Of a stretch of 28,367 nucleotides of DNA, positions 22,204 through 28,367 are shown piece by piece. The position numbers and the translations under genes are program-made. A model generated the notes under the pieces. That model did not search any database. It had not been told where the DNA came from and was given only the letters and a program-made list of their open reading frames with translations. The stretch comes from a virus, in the IMG/VR virus record IMGVR_UViG_3300028008_000084, positions 1 through 28,367 of that record. One strand, 5' to 3'. The stretch's first letter is position 1, and each line of letters opens with the position of its first letter.

Positions 22204-22581
22204 ATGGGCGACTTGACGGAGCGTAAATTGACGAGCAAGCAGGAGGCACTGGTTGAGCACCTCGTAGCAAATGGTGGAACGATAAAAGATGCCAGTCAAG
22301 TCGCTGGATATGCAGAGGGTGAGAGTGGAAGAGTAAGTGCTTCCAAGGCTTTAGCACTACCACACGTCCAAGCGTATATGATGCAGAGGATAAGGGATGA
22401 ATTGGGAACTCGTGCAACGCTGGCCCTATCCACGGTGACGAGTCTAGCGAGGACAGCAAAGAGTGAGTATGTGCAGTTGGAAGCGTCGAAAGACCTGCTC
22501 GACAGAGCAGGGCTGAAGGCGCCTGACAAGCACATGCATCTACATGCTGGAGACATCAAGGTAGAGATTGACCTGGGCTAA
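22204..22581 (+). CDS. TerS-like (terminase small subunit) HTH protein
   Basis: This encodes 125 aa from ATG 22204, with GAGG 7 nt upstream; the upstream GTG at 22183 has no ribosome site. LTSKQEALVEHLVANGGTIK, then DASQVAGYAEGESGRVSASK and a helical SEYVQLEASKDLLDRAGLKAPD is the layout of phage small terminase subunits: N-terminal HTH that binds the packaging site, then an oligomerisation helix. Nearly 2.7 kb separates it from TerL, which is unusual, but the two are on the same strand and region. A general HTH regulator is the main alternative. Confidence 0.58.
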   Translation: MGDLTERKLTSKQEALVEHLVANGGTIKDASQVAGYAEGESGRVSASKALALPHVQAYMMQRIRDELGTRATLALSTVTSLARTAKSEYVQLEASKDLLDRAGLKAPDKHMHLHAGDIKVEIDLG

Positions 22582-22590
22582 TCGCCCAGG
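22572..22590 (+). terminator. Hairpin across the stop of the TerS-like gene
   Basis: CCTGGGC (22572-22578) pairs perfectly with GCCCAGG (22584-22590) around a 5-nt loop that contains the stop codon. No T-run follows, so it is at best a factor-dependent or weak terminator, or protects the 3' end. Confidence 0.4.
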
Positions 22591-22645
22591 GCTTCTGCTA
22601 AGCGCGGAGTTGAAACGGACATGTTCGGCGTGAGCCTCACATGAC

Positions 22646-22708
22646 TCTGTGTAGAGGATGCGGGTCGCCATAGGGGCGACGTCGCATATCCTCGCGGCAA
22701 CATACAGA
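22646..22708 (+). ncRNA. Candidate structured RNA or packaging-site element
   Basis: The 276-bp gap between the TerS-like and lysozyme genes has no convincing gene. Its middle folds in tiers: TCTGTGT (22646-22652) with ATACAGA (22702-22708), GAGGATGCG (22654-22662) with CGCATATCCTC (22683-22693, 2-nt bulge), and GTCGCC (22664-22669) with GGCGAC (22675-22680) closing a 5-nt loop. GTAGG and CCTAC further right (near 22719 and 22768) could pair as well. Role as RNA, pac site or transcription control is inferred. Confidence 0.35.
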
Positions 22709-22785
22709 ATCGTTGTGATGTAGGGGTGGGGGGCCAAAAAGCGGGAGTCGCGGACATAGCCCAGGTCCTACCCACGAATTATTTC

Positions 22786-22814
22786 TTCTCAAGGCTCGTA
22801 AAAAAAAGTATACT
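22786..22814 (+). promoter_or_regulatory. Sigma-70-type promoter for the lysozyme/packaging transcript
   Basis: TTCTCA (22786-22791, 4 of 6 to TTGACA) and TATACT (22809-22814, 5 of 6 to TATAAT) are spaced by exactly 17 bp. An A-run lies in the spacer. The start would be near 22821, leaving a ~37-nt AT-rich leader before the lysozyme gene. This is the best host-type promoter I see in the window. Confidence 0.6.
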
Positions 22815-22857
22815 GCATTGAAGTCGAAATATATTTTTTTAGCCAAAGGTGCGTCTA

Positions 22858-23994
22858 TTGGCATATGATCCAAAGAAAGCTGTCATGGTTCAGGAGGGTT
22901 TTGTTCCTTCCTTCTACTTTGACCATCTAAAGAAACTGACCATTGGTGTTGGGCATCTTGTTCAAGAGGGTAGTCCTTACTACAAGGACAAGACTATTCT
23001 CAAACGCGCCAAGGCTATCCTGGCAGAGAACGGCGGGGATATTAAGAAGACCAACGCTTTGCTTGCTAAAGACCCTTTCTTTCAAAGACCGAAGGAAGAG
23101 TTAATGAAGGTGTTTGATGAGGACTATGCCTATATGGAAGGCTTGGCCCGTAAGAACTACCCTGGGTTTGATCAGCATCCCCAGAATGTTCAGGACTCTT
23201 TAGTAAACATGACCTTCCAGTTAGGGAATAAACCCACACGCTGGCCTAGTTTTAACAAGGCTTTGAAGGCCAGGGACTATGAAGAGGCCGCATACCACCT
23301 TGCTGACAGCGACTGGTTTGCAGTCCAGACTCCTAATCGCGCCGCCGCAGTCATTGACCGCTTTGCTTATGGCACTGAGTATATAGAAAAGCCAAGGGAA
23401 CAGCAGGTTAATCGTACCTATATGCGCGACAATGTGCTGAAACGCATTGGGGAAAACCCCAAGCACTTTTATTATGGAGCAAAAAGTGGTAATCTTGGCG
23501 AAGTTAATTCTAACTTGGGTGCAGGTGAAACAATGGTAAAGCAAGAAAACGTGGGTATACAGGGGGATTATTCTTCCTATGCCGTTGCTGGCGCATTTAA
23601 TACCCTGCGTGACCAGTTGTTTAGCGTGGGTGATATTGACCCAGATAAAGTTCCAGTAGAGTTCACCCAGTTTATGCGGCGGGGCATCCAGGAACATATT
23701 GCTAAAAATCCTACTACCTCTGCCTTCCCTCTTGCGGATGTTGATTTGCCCGATGCCAATATGAATACAGACTTCCTTGTAGGCTCTGTTGTTGTGCCGA
23801 CAGAGGAGGGGCATGTTATTGCTAATGAAGACCTTGAGTTCCAGATTCCAATAGCATCGCGCGAGCGTCCAGTTGGTCGCATCCCCGATGTTAGCTTTAC
23901 TGTTGACGCAGAAAACCCTCGTGTCCCTGCTGTGATTAAAAGTGACGAGGCCATTGCCTTGTCCCAGAGCGTAGTGGATAGTTACTATGTCTAA
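22858..23994 (+). CDS. T4-lysozyme-type muramidase with C-terminal extension
   Basis: This encodes 378 aa if TTG 22858 is used (AAGGTG 6 nt upstream); GTG 22849 lies inside that ribosome site and ATG 22885 is another option. E13, D22 and T28 have the exact spacing of the T4 lysozyme triad (E-x8-D-x5-T), inside QEGFVPSFYFD and TIGVGHLV. The lysozyme domain ends near residue 165. About 200 further residues carry no known motif, end in QSVVDSYYV and have no membrane segment. Stand-alone phage lysozymes are ~150-180 aa, so the tail may anchor the enzyme in the virion or regulate it. It cuts peptidoglycan at lysis or entry. Both holin-like genes are far away. Confidence 0.8.
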   Translation: MAYDPKKAVMVQEGFVPSFYFDHLKKLTIGVGHLVQEGSPYYKDKTILKRAKAILAENGGDIKKTNALLAKDPFFQRPKEELMKVFDEDYAYMEGLARKNYPGFDQHPQNVQDSLVNMTFQLGNKPTRWPSFNKALKARDYEEAAYHLADSDWFAVQTPNRAAAVIDRFAYGTEYIEKPREQQVNRTYMRDNVLKRIGENPKHFYYGAKSGNLGEVNSNLGAGETMVKQENVGIQGDYSSYAVAGAFNTLRDQLFSVGDIDPDKVPVEFTQFMRRGIQEHIAKNPTTSAFPLADVDLPDANMNTDFLVGSVVVPTEEGHVIANEDLEFQIPIASRERPVGRIPDVSFTVDAENPRVPAVIKSDEAIALSQSVVDSYYV

Positions 23995-24268
23995 GTCTTT
24001 GTTGGATCGCATTGGGGTAAGTGGGTATAATAAACCTAAAAGAACTCCTAACCACCCCACTAAATCCCACGTTGTAGTTGCCAAGGTGGGCAACAAGATC
24101 AAAACCATCCGCTTTGGTGAGCAGGGTGCTAAGACTGCTGGCAAGCCCAAGAAGGGTGAGTCAGAGAAGATGAAAAAGAAACGTGCAAGTTTCAAAGCGC
24201 GTCATAGGAAAAACATTGCCAAGGGCAAACTGTCTGCGGCATACTGGGCAAACAAGGTTAAATGGTGA
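23987..24268 (+). CDS. Small basic conserved phage protein
   Basis: This encodes 93 aa. SGYNKPKRTPNHPTKSHVVV, then KTIRFGEQGAKTAG and a C-terminal FKARHRKNIAKGKLSAAYWANKVKW form a pattern I recall from many marine phage genomes, annotated only as a domain of unknown function. It is rich in Lys and Arg. Its ATG lies inside the end of the lysozyme gene (8-nt overlap). It opens a run of five basic mini-proteins before TerL, perhaps DNA-binding or packaging accessories. Function unknown. Confidence 0.75.
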   Translation: MSKSLLDRIGVSGYNKPKRTPNHPTKSHVVVAKVGNKIKTIRFGEQGAKTAGKPKKGESEKMKKKRASFKARHRKNIAKGKLSAAYWANKVKW

Positions 24269-24273
24269 TTGAT

Positions 24274-24393
24274 ATGCCTCAAGTTGGTAAAAAGAAGTTC
24301 CCCTATACTCCTGCTGGTCTGATGAAGGCTAAGATGGAGCGTAAGAAAAAAGATGAGAAAAAGAAATCTATGCTGAAGGGCTATGGTAAATGA
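24274..24393 (+). CDS. Tiny Lys-rich protein
   Basis: This 39-aa gene (ATG 24274; GTG 24265, overlapping the previous stop as GTGA, is an alternative start) begins MPQVGKKKFPYTPAGLMKAK and continues as nearly pure Lys/Glu/Met helix. The KKFPYTPAG motif recurs in short proteins of aquatic phages. Its TGA overlaps the ATG of the next gene. Likely a nucleic-acid or virion-associated peptide; that is inference from charge. Confidence 0.65.
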   Translation: MPQVGKKKFPYTPAGLMKAKMERKKKDEKKKSMLKGYGK

Positions 24394-24635
24394 GCAAGCT
24401 GTACAAGGTAACTGGTGCTGAATACATCGGTAAGGACTTCGTAATGACAGCAGATGGTCGCGCCCACTCAGGCAAGACCTTTACTGCTGACAGTGAGCGT
24501 CTGTTTACTGCGGAAGAGTTGGATGCTCGTGGGATCAAAAGTGTTGCACATGTGCCACAGAAGCGACCACAAAAAGTTAAAACAAAAAATACTCCTACCT
24601 CCCTCCGCAAGTTAGGAACAGAGGCGACAGACTAA
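24390..24635 (+). CDS. Small hypothetical protein
   Basis: This encodes 81 aa from ATG 24390 (ATGA overlap). The N-terminal half is mixed (YKVTGAEYIGKDFVMTADG, then KTFTADSERLFTAEELDARG) and the C-terminal third is basic and disordered (QKRPQKVKTKNTPTS). No family is recognised. It is part of the tightly overlapping mini-protein run before TerL. Confidence 0.65.
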   Translation: MSKLYKVTGAEYIGKDFVMTADGRAHSGKTFTADSERLFTAEELDARGIKSVAHVPQKRPQKVKTKNTPTSLRKLGTEATD

Positions 24636-24799
24636 TGGCTGTTAATGCGGCAGGAAACTATACTAAGCCCACAATGCGGAAGAGTTTGTTTAACCGCATT
24701 AAGGCTGGTGGTAAGGGTGGAAGACCAGGCCAGTGGTCTGCTCGCAAAGCCCAGATGCTCGCCAAGCAATACAAAGCAAAGGGCGGAGGCTATCGGTAA
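24635..24799 (+). CDS. Tiny basic conserved phage protein
   Basis: This 54-aa gene starts with TAATG coupling to the previous gene and ends with TAATG coupling to the next. RPGQWSARKAQMLAKQYKAK, then GGGYR, is a pattern seen at the end of many small marine-phage proteins. Gly- and Lys-rich, with no membrane segment. Function unknown. Confidence 0.7.
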   Translation: MAVNAAGNYTKPTMRKSLFNRIKAGGKGGRPGQWSARKAQMLAKQYKAKGGGYR

Positions 24800-25053
24800 T
24801 GGCGTTAGCTAAATCACAGAAGTCTCTTGTGAAATGGGGAAAGCAGAAGTGGCGCACCAAGTCTGGTAAGCCTAGCACCCAAGGGCCGAAAGCCACAGGT
24901 GAACGCTATCTGCCAGAGAAGGCCATCAGGTCTTTGACATCTGCTGAGTATGCTCGCACTACTGCCGCTAAACGCAAGGCTACCTCTGCTGGCAAGCAAG
25001 TATCTAAACAGCCTAAGAGCATTGCAAAGAAGACTCGAAAGTATAGAACATGA
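24799..25053 (+). CDS. Basic conserved protein of unknown function
   Basis: This encodes 84 aa from ATG 24799; a longer in-frame start at 24733 would overlap most of the previous gene. SLVKWGKQKWRTKSGKPST, then GERYLPEKAIRSLTSAEYAR, then a basic tail ending KKTRKYRT is a pattern I recall from phages and large algal viruses, annotated only as unknown function. The strong positive charge fits DNA binding. It has TAATG coupling upstream and ATGA coupling to the next gene. Confidence 0.75.
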   Translation: MALAKSQKSLVKWGKQKWRTKSGKPSTQGPKATGERYLPEKAIRSLTSAEYARTTAAKRKATSAGKQVSKQPKSIAKKTRKYRT

Positions 25054-25244
25054 GTTTCCTTCACACGATTAATGAAGAAGAGCGCCGCATCTTGCGAACT
25101 ATCGTCAAGCAGGTTCACTTGAAGCACCACCCAAAAGACTTTGTAAATGATTACGAGGCTGATAAGATTATATCCGCTATTGCACCAGACGTTGTAGATC
25201 GTCTGATGAAAGTAGGTAAGGATATGAAAATTGACAGCCTTTAA
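25050..25244 (+). CDS. Small hypothetical protein before TerL
   Basis: This encodes 64 aa from ATG 25050 (ATGA overlap with the previous gene). It is all-helical: EEERRILRTIVKQVHLKHH, then FVNDYEADKIISAIAPDVVD and RLMKVGKDM. The 3' end overlaps the TerL start by 14 nt. It may act with the terminase, which is inferred only from position. Confidence 0.65.
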   Translation: MSFLHTINEEERRILRTIVKQVHLKHHPKDFVNDYEADKIISAIAPDVVDRLMKVGKDMKIDSL

Positions 25245-26748
25245 GTATAAACCAGACGGTGACGTATTAAAACAATTTATGAAGGATGATACATTCTTCC
25301 GAGGCATCCGTGGGCCTGTAGGCTCTGGCAAATCGGTGGGGTGCTGTGTTGAGGTATTTAGACGTGCGCTACAGCAAGAGAAAAACAGTGAGGGTATTCG
25401 CCGTTCTCGTTGGGCTATTATTCGTAATACAAACCCACAGCTTAAAACAACCACAATCAAGACCTGGTTGGACTGGTTTCCCGAAGATCAGTGGGGAAGG
25501 TTTCGCTGGGAAGTTCCATACACCCACCACATTAAGCAAGGCGACCTTGACCTAGAGGTTATCTTTCTTGCTCTCGATCGTCCAGAGGACGTAAAGAAAC
25601 TGTTGTCCTTGGAACTCACGGGCATTTGGATTAACGAGGCGAGGGAATTACCTAAGTCAATCATTGATGCTTGCACCATGCGTGTTGGCCGTTTCCCCTC
25701 TATGCGGGACGGTGGCCCCAGTTGGACTGGGGTTATCGCTGATACTAACGCTCCTGAAGAAGATCACTGGTGGCCTATCATGTCTGGCGAAGTGCCAGTG
25801 CCAGACCATATCTCAGCAGATGAGGCTAAGATGTTAGTGGCCCCAGATAACTGGGTATTCTACACCCAGCCTCCTGGCATGACCGAGGAAAAGGATGAGT
25901 CTGGCTCTGTAAAAGATTATGTGCCTAATGATAAGGCAGAAAACAGAAACAACATGATGAAATCCTACTACCCCAATCTTATTCAGGGTAAGACAAAAAG
26001 CTGGATTGATGTCTACGTTATGAATAAACTGGGGGCTATCAACGAAGGAAAGCCTGTATACCAAATGTTTGCACCTGACTTACACATTGCCAAAGAAGAA
26101 ATACCAGTGGCCTCTGGTGTTCCAGTCTTTGTGGGCCTCGACTTTGGCCTGACCCCTGCGGCTGTGTTTGGGCAGAAGGTTCGTGGTCGGTGGCTTATCC
26201 TGCAAGAAATCGTGGCCTTTGATATGGGAATCGTGCGGTTCTCAGAACTGCTTCGGGCAGAGATAGCTACACGCTATGCTGACTGCGAGGTGTCAATTAT
26301 TGGCGACCCTGCGGGTGACTTCCGCGCACAGACTGATGAAAGCACCCCGTTCCAGGTATTGCGAGGGGCTGGCTTGGTTGCAAGGCCAGCGCAGAGCAAT
26401 GACGTTGCGCTTCGCATTGAGGCTGTAGCCGCAACTTTGAACAGGCTTGTTGATGGAAAATCTGGTATACTCATCGACCCTAGATGCAAGGAACTTATAA
26501 AGGGCTTCGATGGAGGTTATGGTTATAGGCGTATGCAAGTTAGTGGTGAGCGTTTCGACGATAAGCCTGACAAGAATAGGTTCTCTCACATTCACGATGC
26601 TTTGCAGTATTTGATGCTCGGTGGTGGCGAGGGCAGGGAGGTGCTCGGGCATCAGAAAACTGCCAAGCCATTTACTATGAAGCGCGAATTTGATATATTT
26701 ACTAGGAAATCTAAGCAACCAAAGAAATCTTTCTGGAATAGGATGTAG
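25231..26748 (+). CDS. terL: Terminase large subunit
   Basis: This encodes 505 aa, starting at TTG 25231 with AAGG nearby; ATG 25279 is a shorter option but would clip the conserved FFRGIRGPVGSGKS region's lead-in. Walker A GPVGSGKS spans residues 28-35; Walker B is the strand GIWINE with E136 as the likely catalytic acid. The RNase-H-like nuclease has D304 (VGLDFG), D359 (IIGDPAG) and D456 (SHIHDALQY). Together they describe a complete packaging motor that translocates DNA into the prohead and cuts concatemers. It is followed 2 nt later by the 248-aa gene and then the portal. Confidence 0.95.
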   Translation: MTAFKYKPDGDVLKQFMKDDTFFRGIRGPVGSGKSVGCCVEVFRRALQQEKNSEGIRRSRWAIIRNTNPQLKTTTIKTWLDWFPEDQWGRFRWEVPYTHHIKQGDLDLEVIFLALDRPEDVKKLLSLELTGIWINEARELPKSIIDACTMRVGRFPSMRDGGPSWTGVIADTNAPEEDHWWPIMSGEVPVPDHISADEAKMLVAPDNWVFYTQPPGMTEEKDESGSVKDYVPNDKAENRNNMMKSYYPNLIQGKTKSWIDVYVMNKLGAINEGKPVYQMFAPDLHIAKEEIPVASGVPVFVGLDFGLTPAAVFGQKVRGRWLILQEIVAFDMGIVRFSELLRAEIATRYADCEVSIIGDPAGDFRAQTDESTPFQVLRGAGLVARPAQSNDVALRIEAVAATLNRLVDGKSGILIDPRCKELIKGFDGGYGYRRMQVSGERFDDKPDKNRFSHIHDALQYLMLGGGEGREVLGHQKTAKPFTMKREFDIFTRKSKQPKKSFWNRM

Positions 26749-26750
26749 TA

Positions 26751-27497
26751 ATGCCAGCAGACGCGCTAATAAAACGTAGACGCGAAGAACAGCGACTAAA
26801 GAACATTGCTAGTCAAAAATCCTTTTTGGCAAAGCAAGGCATTAGTGTTCGTGAGGGCGCAGTCCTTGATCCTAAGAGTGCTGACTTTGACTATGAGGAA
26901 TATCAAAAGTCTCAGGCCATTGAGTCTTTTGTTGCCGCCAAACCTTTTAGCCCTACTCGCCGCCAGTCCAGCCCACTGCAATATGAGAAGTTAAAAGAAC
27001 GCTCCTTGATGGAGCAATACAATAAGATTCTGGCTACTAAGAAAAAGTTTGCTGTTTCGGGTGAGCGACTTGAAGAGGCTCGCGGCGCAGGCTCAGACCC
27101 TAGAACAGTCCAGGCTTATGTCGATGAAAGCAATCGACTGACGGGAGAGTATGAGAGAATCCAGGCGAGGGCCAGAAAATCTCGTGGTGCTGTTGGTCAA
27201 TCCTATGGCAAGCGCGTAGAGACTATCAGGGAAACTGGGCGCGATCTTTACAGTGGCGAATACTTTGGCGGCGAAAATGTTGGGATGCTTGGGACTAACC
27301 TTTCTCTTTTGCAAGCAGACCTTGAGGGGCGAGCACAGTCTGAGGCAAAAATTCAAGGCTCTTTGGGGGAGGTTCGTCAACGCCGTAAATCATTTATTGA
27401 ACGTGCACAAGAGCAACTTTCTGGCAGGGGCGGTCGATCTGCCCTACTTTCAAGCCAAGCAGGTGGATCAGGATTTCTACAAGGATACTTTAAGTAA
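26751..27497 (+). CDS. Coiled-coil hypothetical protein between TerL and portal
   Basis: This encodes 248 aa. It is highly charged and helical (RRREEQRLKNIASQKSFL, YERIQARARKSRG), ending with a Gly/Ser tail GGRSALLSSQAGGSGFLQGY that resembles the C-termini of some podovirus internal or tail proteins. No membrane segment. It starts 2 nt after TerL and its TAA overlaps the portal ATG. A head, scaffold-like or ejected protein is plausible; I do not assign one. Confidence 0.7.
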   Translation: MPADALIKRRREEQRLKNIASQKSFLAKQGISVREGAVLDPKSADFDYEEYQKSQAIESFVAAKPFSPTRRQSSPLQYEKLKERSLMEQYNKILATKKKFAVSGERLEEARGAGSDPRTVQAYVDESNRLTGEYERIQARARKSRGAVGQSYGKRVETIRETGRDLYSGEYFGGENVGMLGTNLSLLQADLEGRAQSEAKIQGSLGEVRQRRKSFIERAQEQLSGRGGRSALLSSQAGGSGFLQGYFK

Positions 27498-28367
27498 TGG
27501 ATCAGATAGCTAAGAACTACCTAAAGAAGTATGAGTCAGCCAAGGCTTTAAGAACACCCTTTGAGGACTTGTTCCAAGAGTGCTATGACTATGCCCTGCC
27601 ACAGCGCGAGGGCTTTTATTACAATGCGCCAGGGCAACGCCGCGATGATCGCATCTTTGATGAGACTGCCGTAGTTGGTGTGCAAGAGTTTGCGTCCCGC
27701 TTGCAGTCTGGACTCGTTCCTAACTTTGCTCGTTGGGCTGACCTACTTGCTGGCAGTGAAGTCCCGTCCGAAGAAGCTGATGAAGTAAACAACAGCTTAG
27801 ATGAAGTCACTGAGTATATCTTTGAGATTCTGGCTAACAGTAACTTTGCACAAGAAGTACATGAGTCCTTTATGGACTTGGCTGTGGGCACTGGATGTCT
27901 TCTGGTTGAAGAAGGCGATGCTGTAAACCCTATCCGCTTTAATGCAGTTCCACTTCCTAAGGTAGTTCTTGAGAACGGCCCAGACGATAAGATTGACCAC
28001 GTTTATCGTGAGCGTGAAGTTCGTTACCGCGATATTACCACGGCGTTTAAGAAGCCTAAGATTTCTCCAAAGTTGCAGGATAACATCAACAAGAAGCCTG
28101 ACGAAAAGGTTAAGTTGCTTGAGGTTGTCTGCCGCTTGTATGATAAGCCCAACCAAGAGCGTCACGCATATTATGTAATCGACAAGACAAACAAAGAGTG
28201 CGTGGTTGAAGAAGTCTTTGAGGGCGTAGGCAGTAATCCGTTTGTATGTTTCCGTTGGTCTAAGGCGGCTGGCGAAGTGTATGGTCGTGGGCCGTTGGTC
28301 AATGCCCTGTCTTCTATTAAGACTACAAACCTTACCATCCAGCTCATCCTTGAGAACGCTCAGATGG
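27497..28367 (+). CDS. Portal (T7 gp8-like head-tail connector), cut by the window end
   Basis: The first 290 codons are present from ATG 27497 (TAATG overlap); the frame is open at the right edge. T7-type connectors are ~500-540 aa, so a little over half is here. Conserved features are an N-terminal helical region with FEDLFQECYDYALPQ, then SGLVPNFARWADLL, a SFMDLAVGTGCLLVEE segment and YGRGPLVNALSSIKTTNL near residue 262, typical of this family. It forms the dodecameric ring through which DNA enters and leaves the head. Confidence 0.92.
   Translation, partial: MDQIAKNYLKKYESAKALRTPFEDLFQECYDYALPQREGFYYNAPGQRRDDRIFDETAVVGVQEFASRLQSGLVPNFARWADLLAGSEVPSEEADEVNNSLDEVTEYIFEILANSNFAQEVHESFMDLAVGTGCLLVEEGDAVNPIRFNAVPLPKVVLENGPDDKIDHVYREREVRYRDITTAFKKPKISPKLQDNINKKPDEKVKLLEVVCRLYDKPNQERHAYYVIDKTNKECVVEEVFEGVGSNPFVCFRWSKAAGEVYGRGPLVNALSSIKTTNLTIQLILENAQM

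Noticed and set aside
22591-22800. tRNA gene in the GC-rich gap
   Set aside because: No cloverleaf with a TTC arm and 7-bp acceptor stem could be drawn from the visible pairing.
22540-22873. Minus-strand frames in the gap between the TerS-like gene and the lysozyme gene
   Set aside because: They overlap each other in different frames, lack ribosome sites and coincide with hairpin-forming DNA.
23221-24195. 324-codon open frame on the minus strand opposite the lysozyme gene
   Set aside because: It lies antisense to a gene with a clear lysozyme triad, has no ribosome site and a composition typical of a shadow frame.

Overview
The window is a large part of the genome of a lytic, podovirus-type tailed phage. 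The evidence is a T7-like virion set: a gp8-type portal (cut by the right edge), gp11/gp12-like tail genes, gp14-, gp15- and gp16-like internal virion proteins, and a tail fibre with a gp17-type N-terminus. A large terminase subunit is also present. No integrase, RNA polymerase or DNA polymerase is visible here. The many small basic proteins around the terminase and the overall gene style resemble uncultured aquatic phages of Gram-negative hosts. That habitat and host assignment is inference; nothing in the sequence names the host.

Layout: (1) 1-13674, plus strand: tail and ejection proteins, then three tail-tip or adhesin genes, then two small membrane proteins that look like holins. The block ends in a double hairpin (13679-13750). 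(2) 13808-15053, plus strand: a 62-aa protein and an HTH-plus-metallophosphoesterase protein. (3) 15025-21793, minus strand: a dense early/replication operon. Read in transcription order it holds a coiled-coil protein, a terminator, several tiny proteins, an ArdC-type anti-restriction protein, small unknowns, a PD-(D/E)XK nuclease, a protein with the DnaA box-binding domain, a lambda-exonuclease/YqaJ-type nuclease, a winged-helix protein, a Rad52-like annealing protein, an SSB-like protein and an HTH protein. It ends in a terminator followed by one more nuclease-like gene. (4) 21754-22203: a divergent control region built as a long imperfect inverted duplication. (5) 22204-28367, plus strand: a TerS-like protein, a 276-bp non-coding structured gap with a good sigma-70 promoter, a T4-lysozyme-type protein with a long C-terminal extension, a run of tiny Lys/Arg-rich proteins, TerL, an unknown coiled-coil protein and the portal.

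The gene logic is a leftward early transcript (host defence evasion plus recombination-based replication) and a rightward packaging/structural transcript leaving the same control region. The portal runs off the right end and an adaptor-like gene enters at the left end, so the remainder of portal plus scaffold, capsid and most of the adaptor must lie outside the window. If the map is circular, they lie between its two ends.

The most unusual points are: the inverted duplication at 21754-22041, whose arms carry the leader and first codons of the coiled-coil gene in mirror image; a zinc-protease HExxH motif inside the giant gp16-like ejection protein where T7 has a lytic transglycosylase; a stand-alone DnaA domain IV protein in the replication operon with DnaA-box-like sites nearby; switchable hairpins at 13679-13740; and a multi-tier RNA-like fold between the TerS-like gene and the lysozyme gene.
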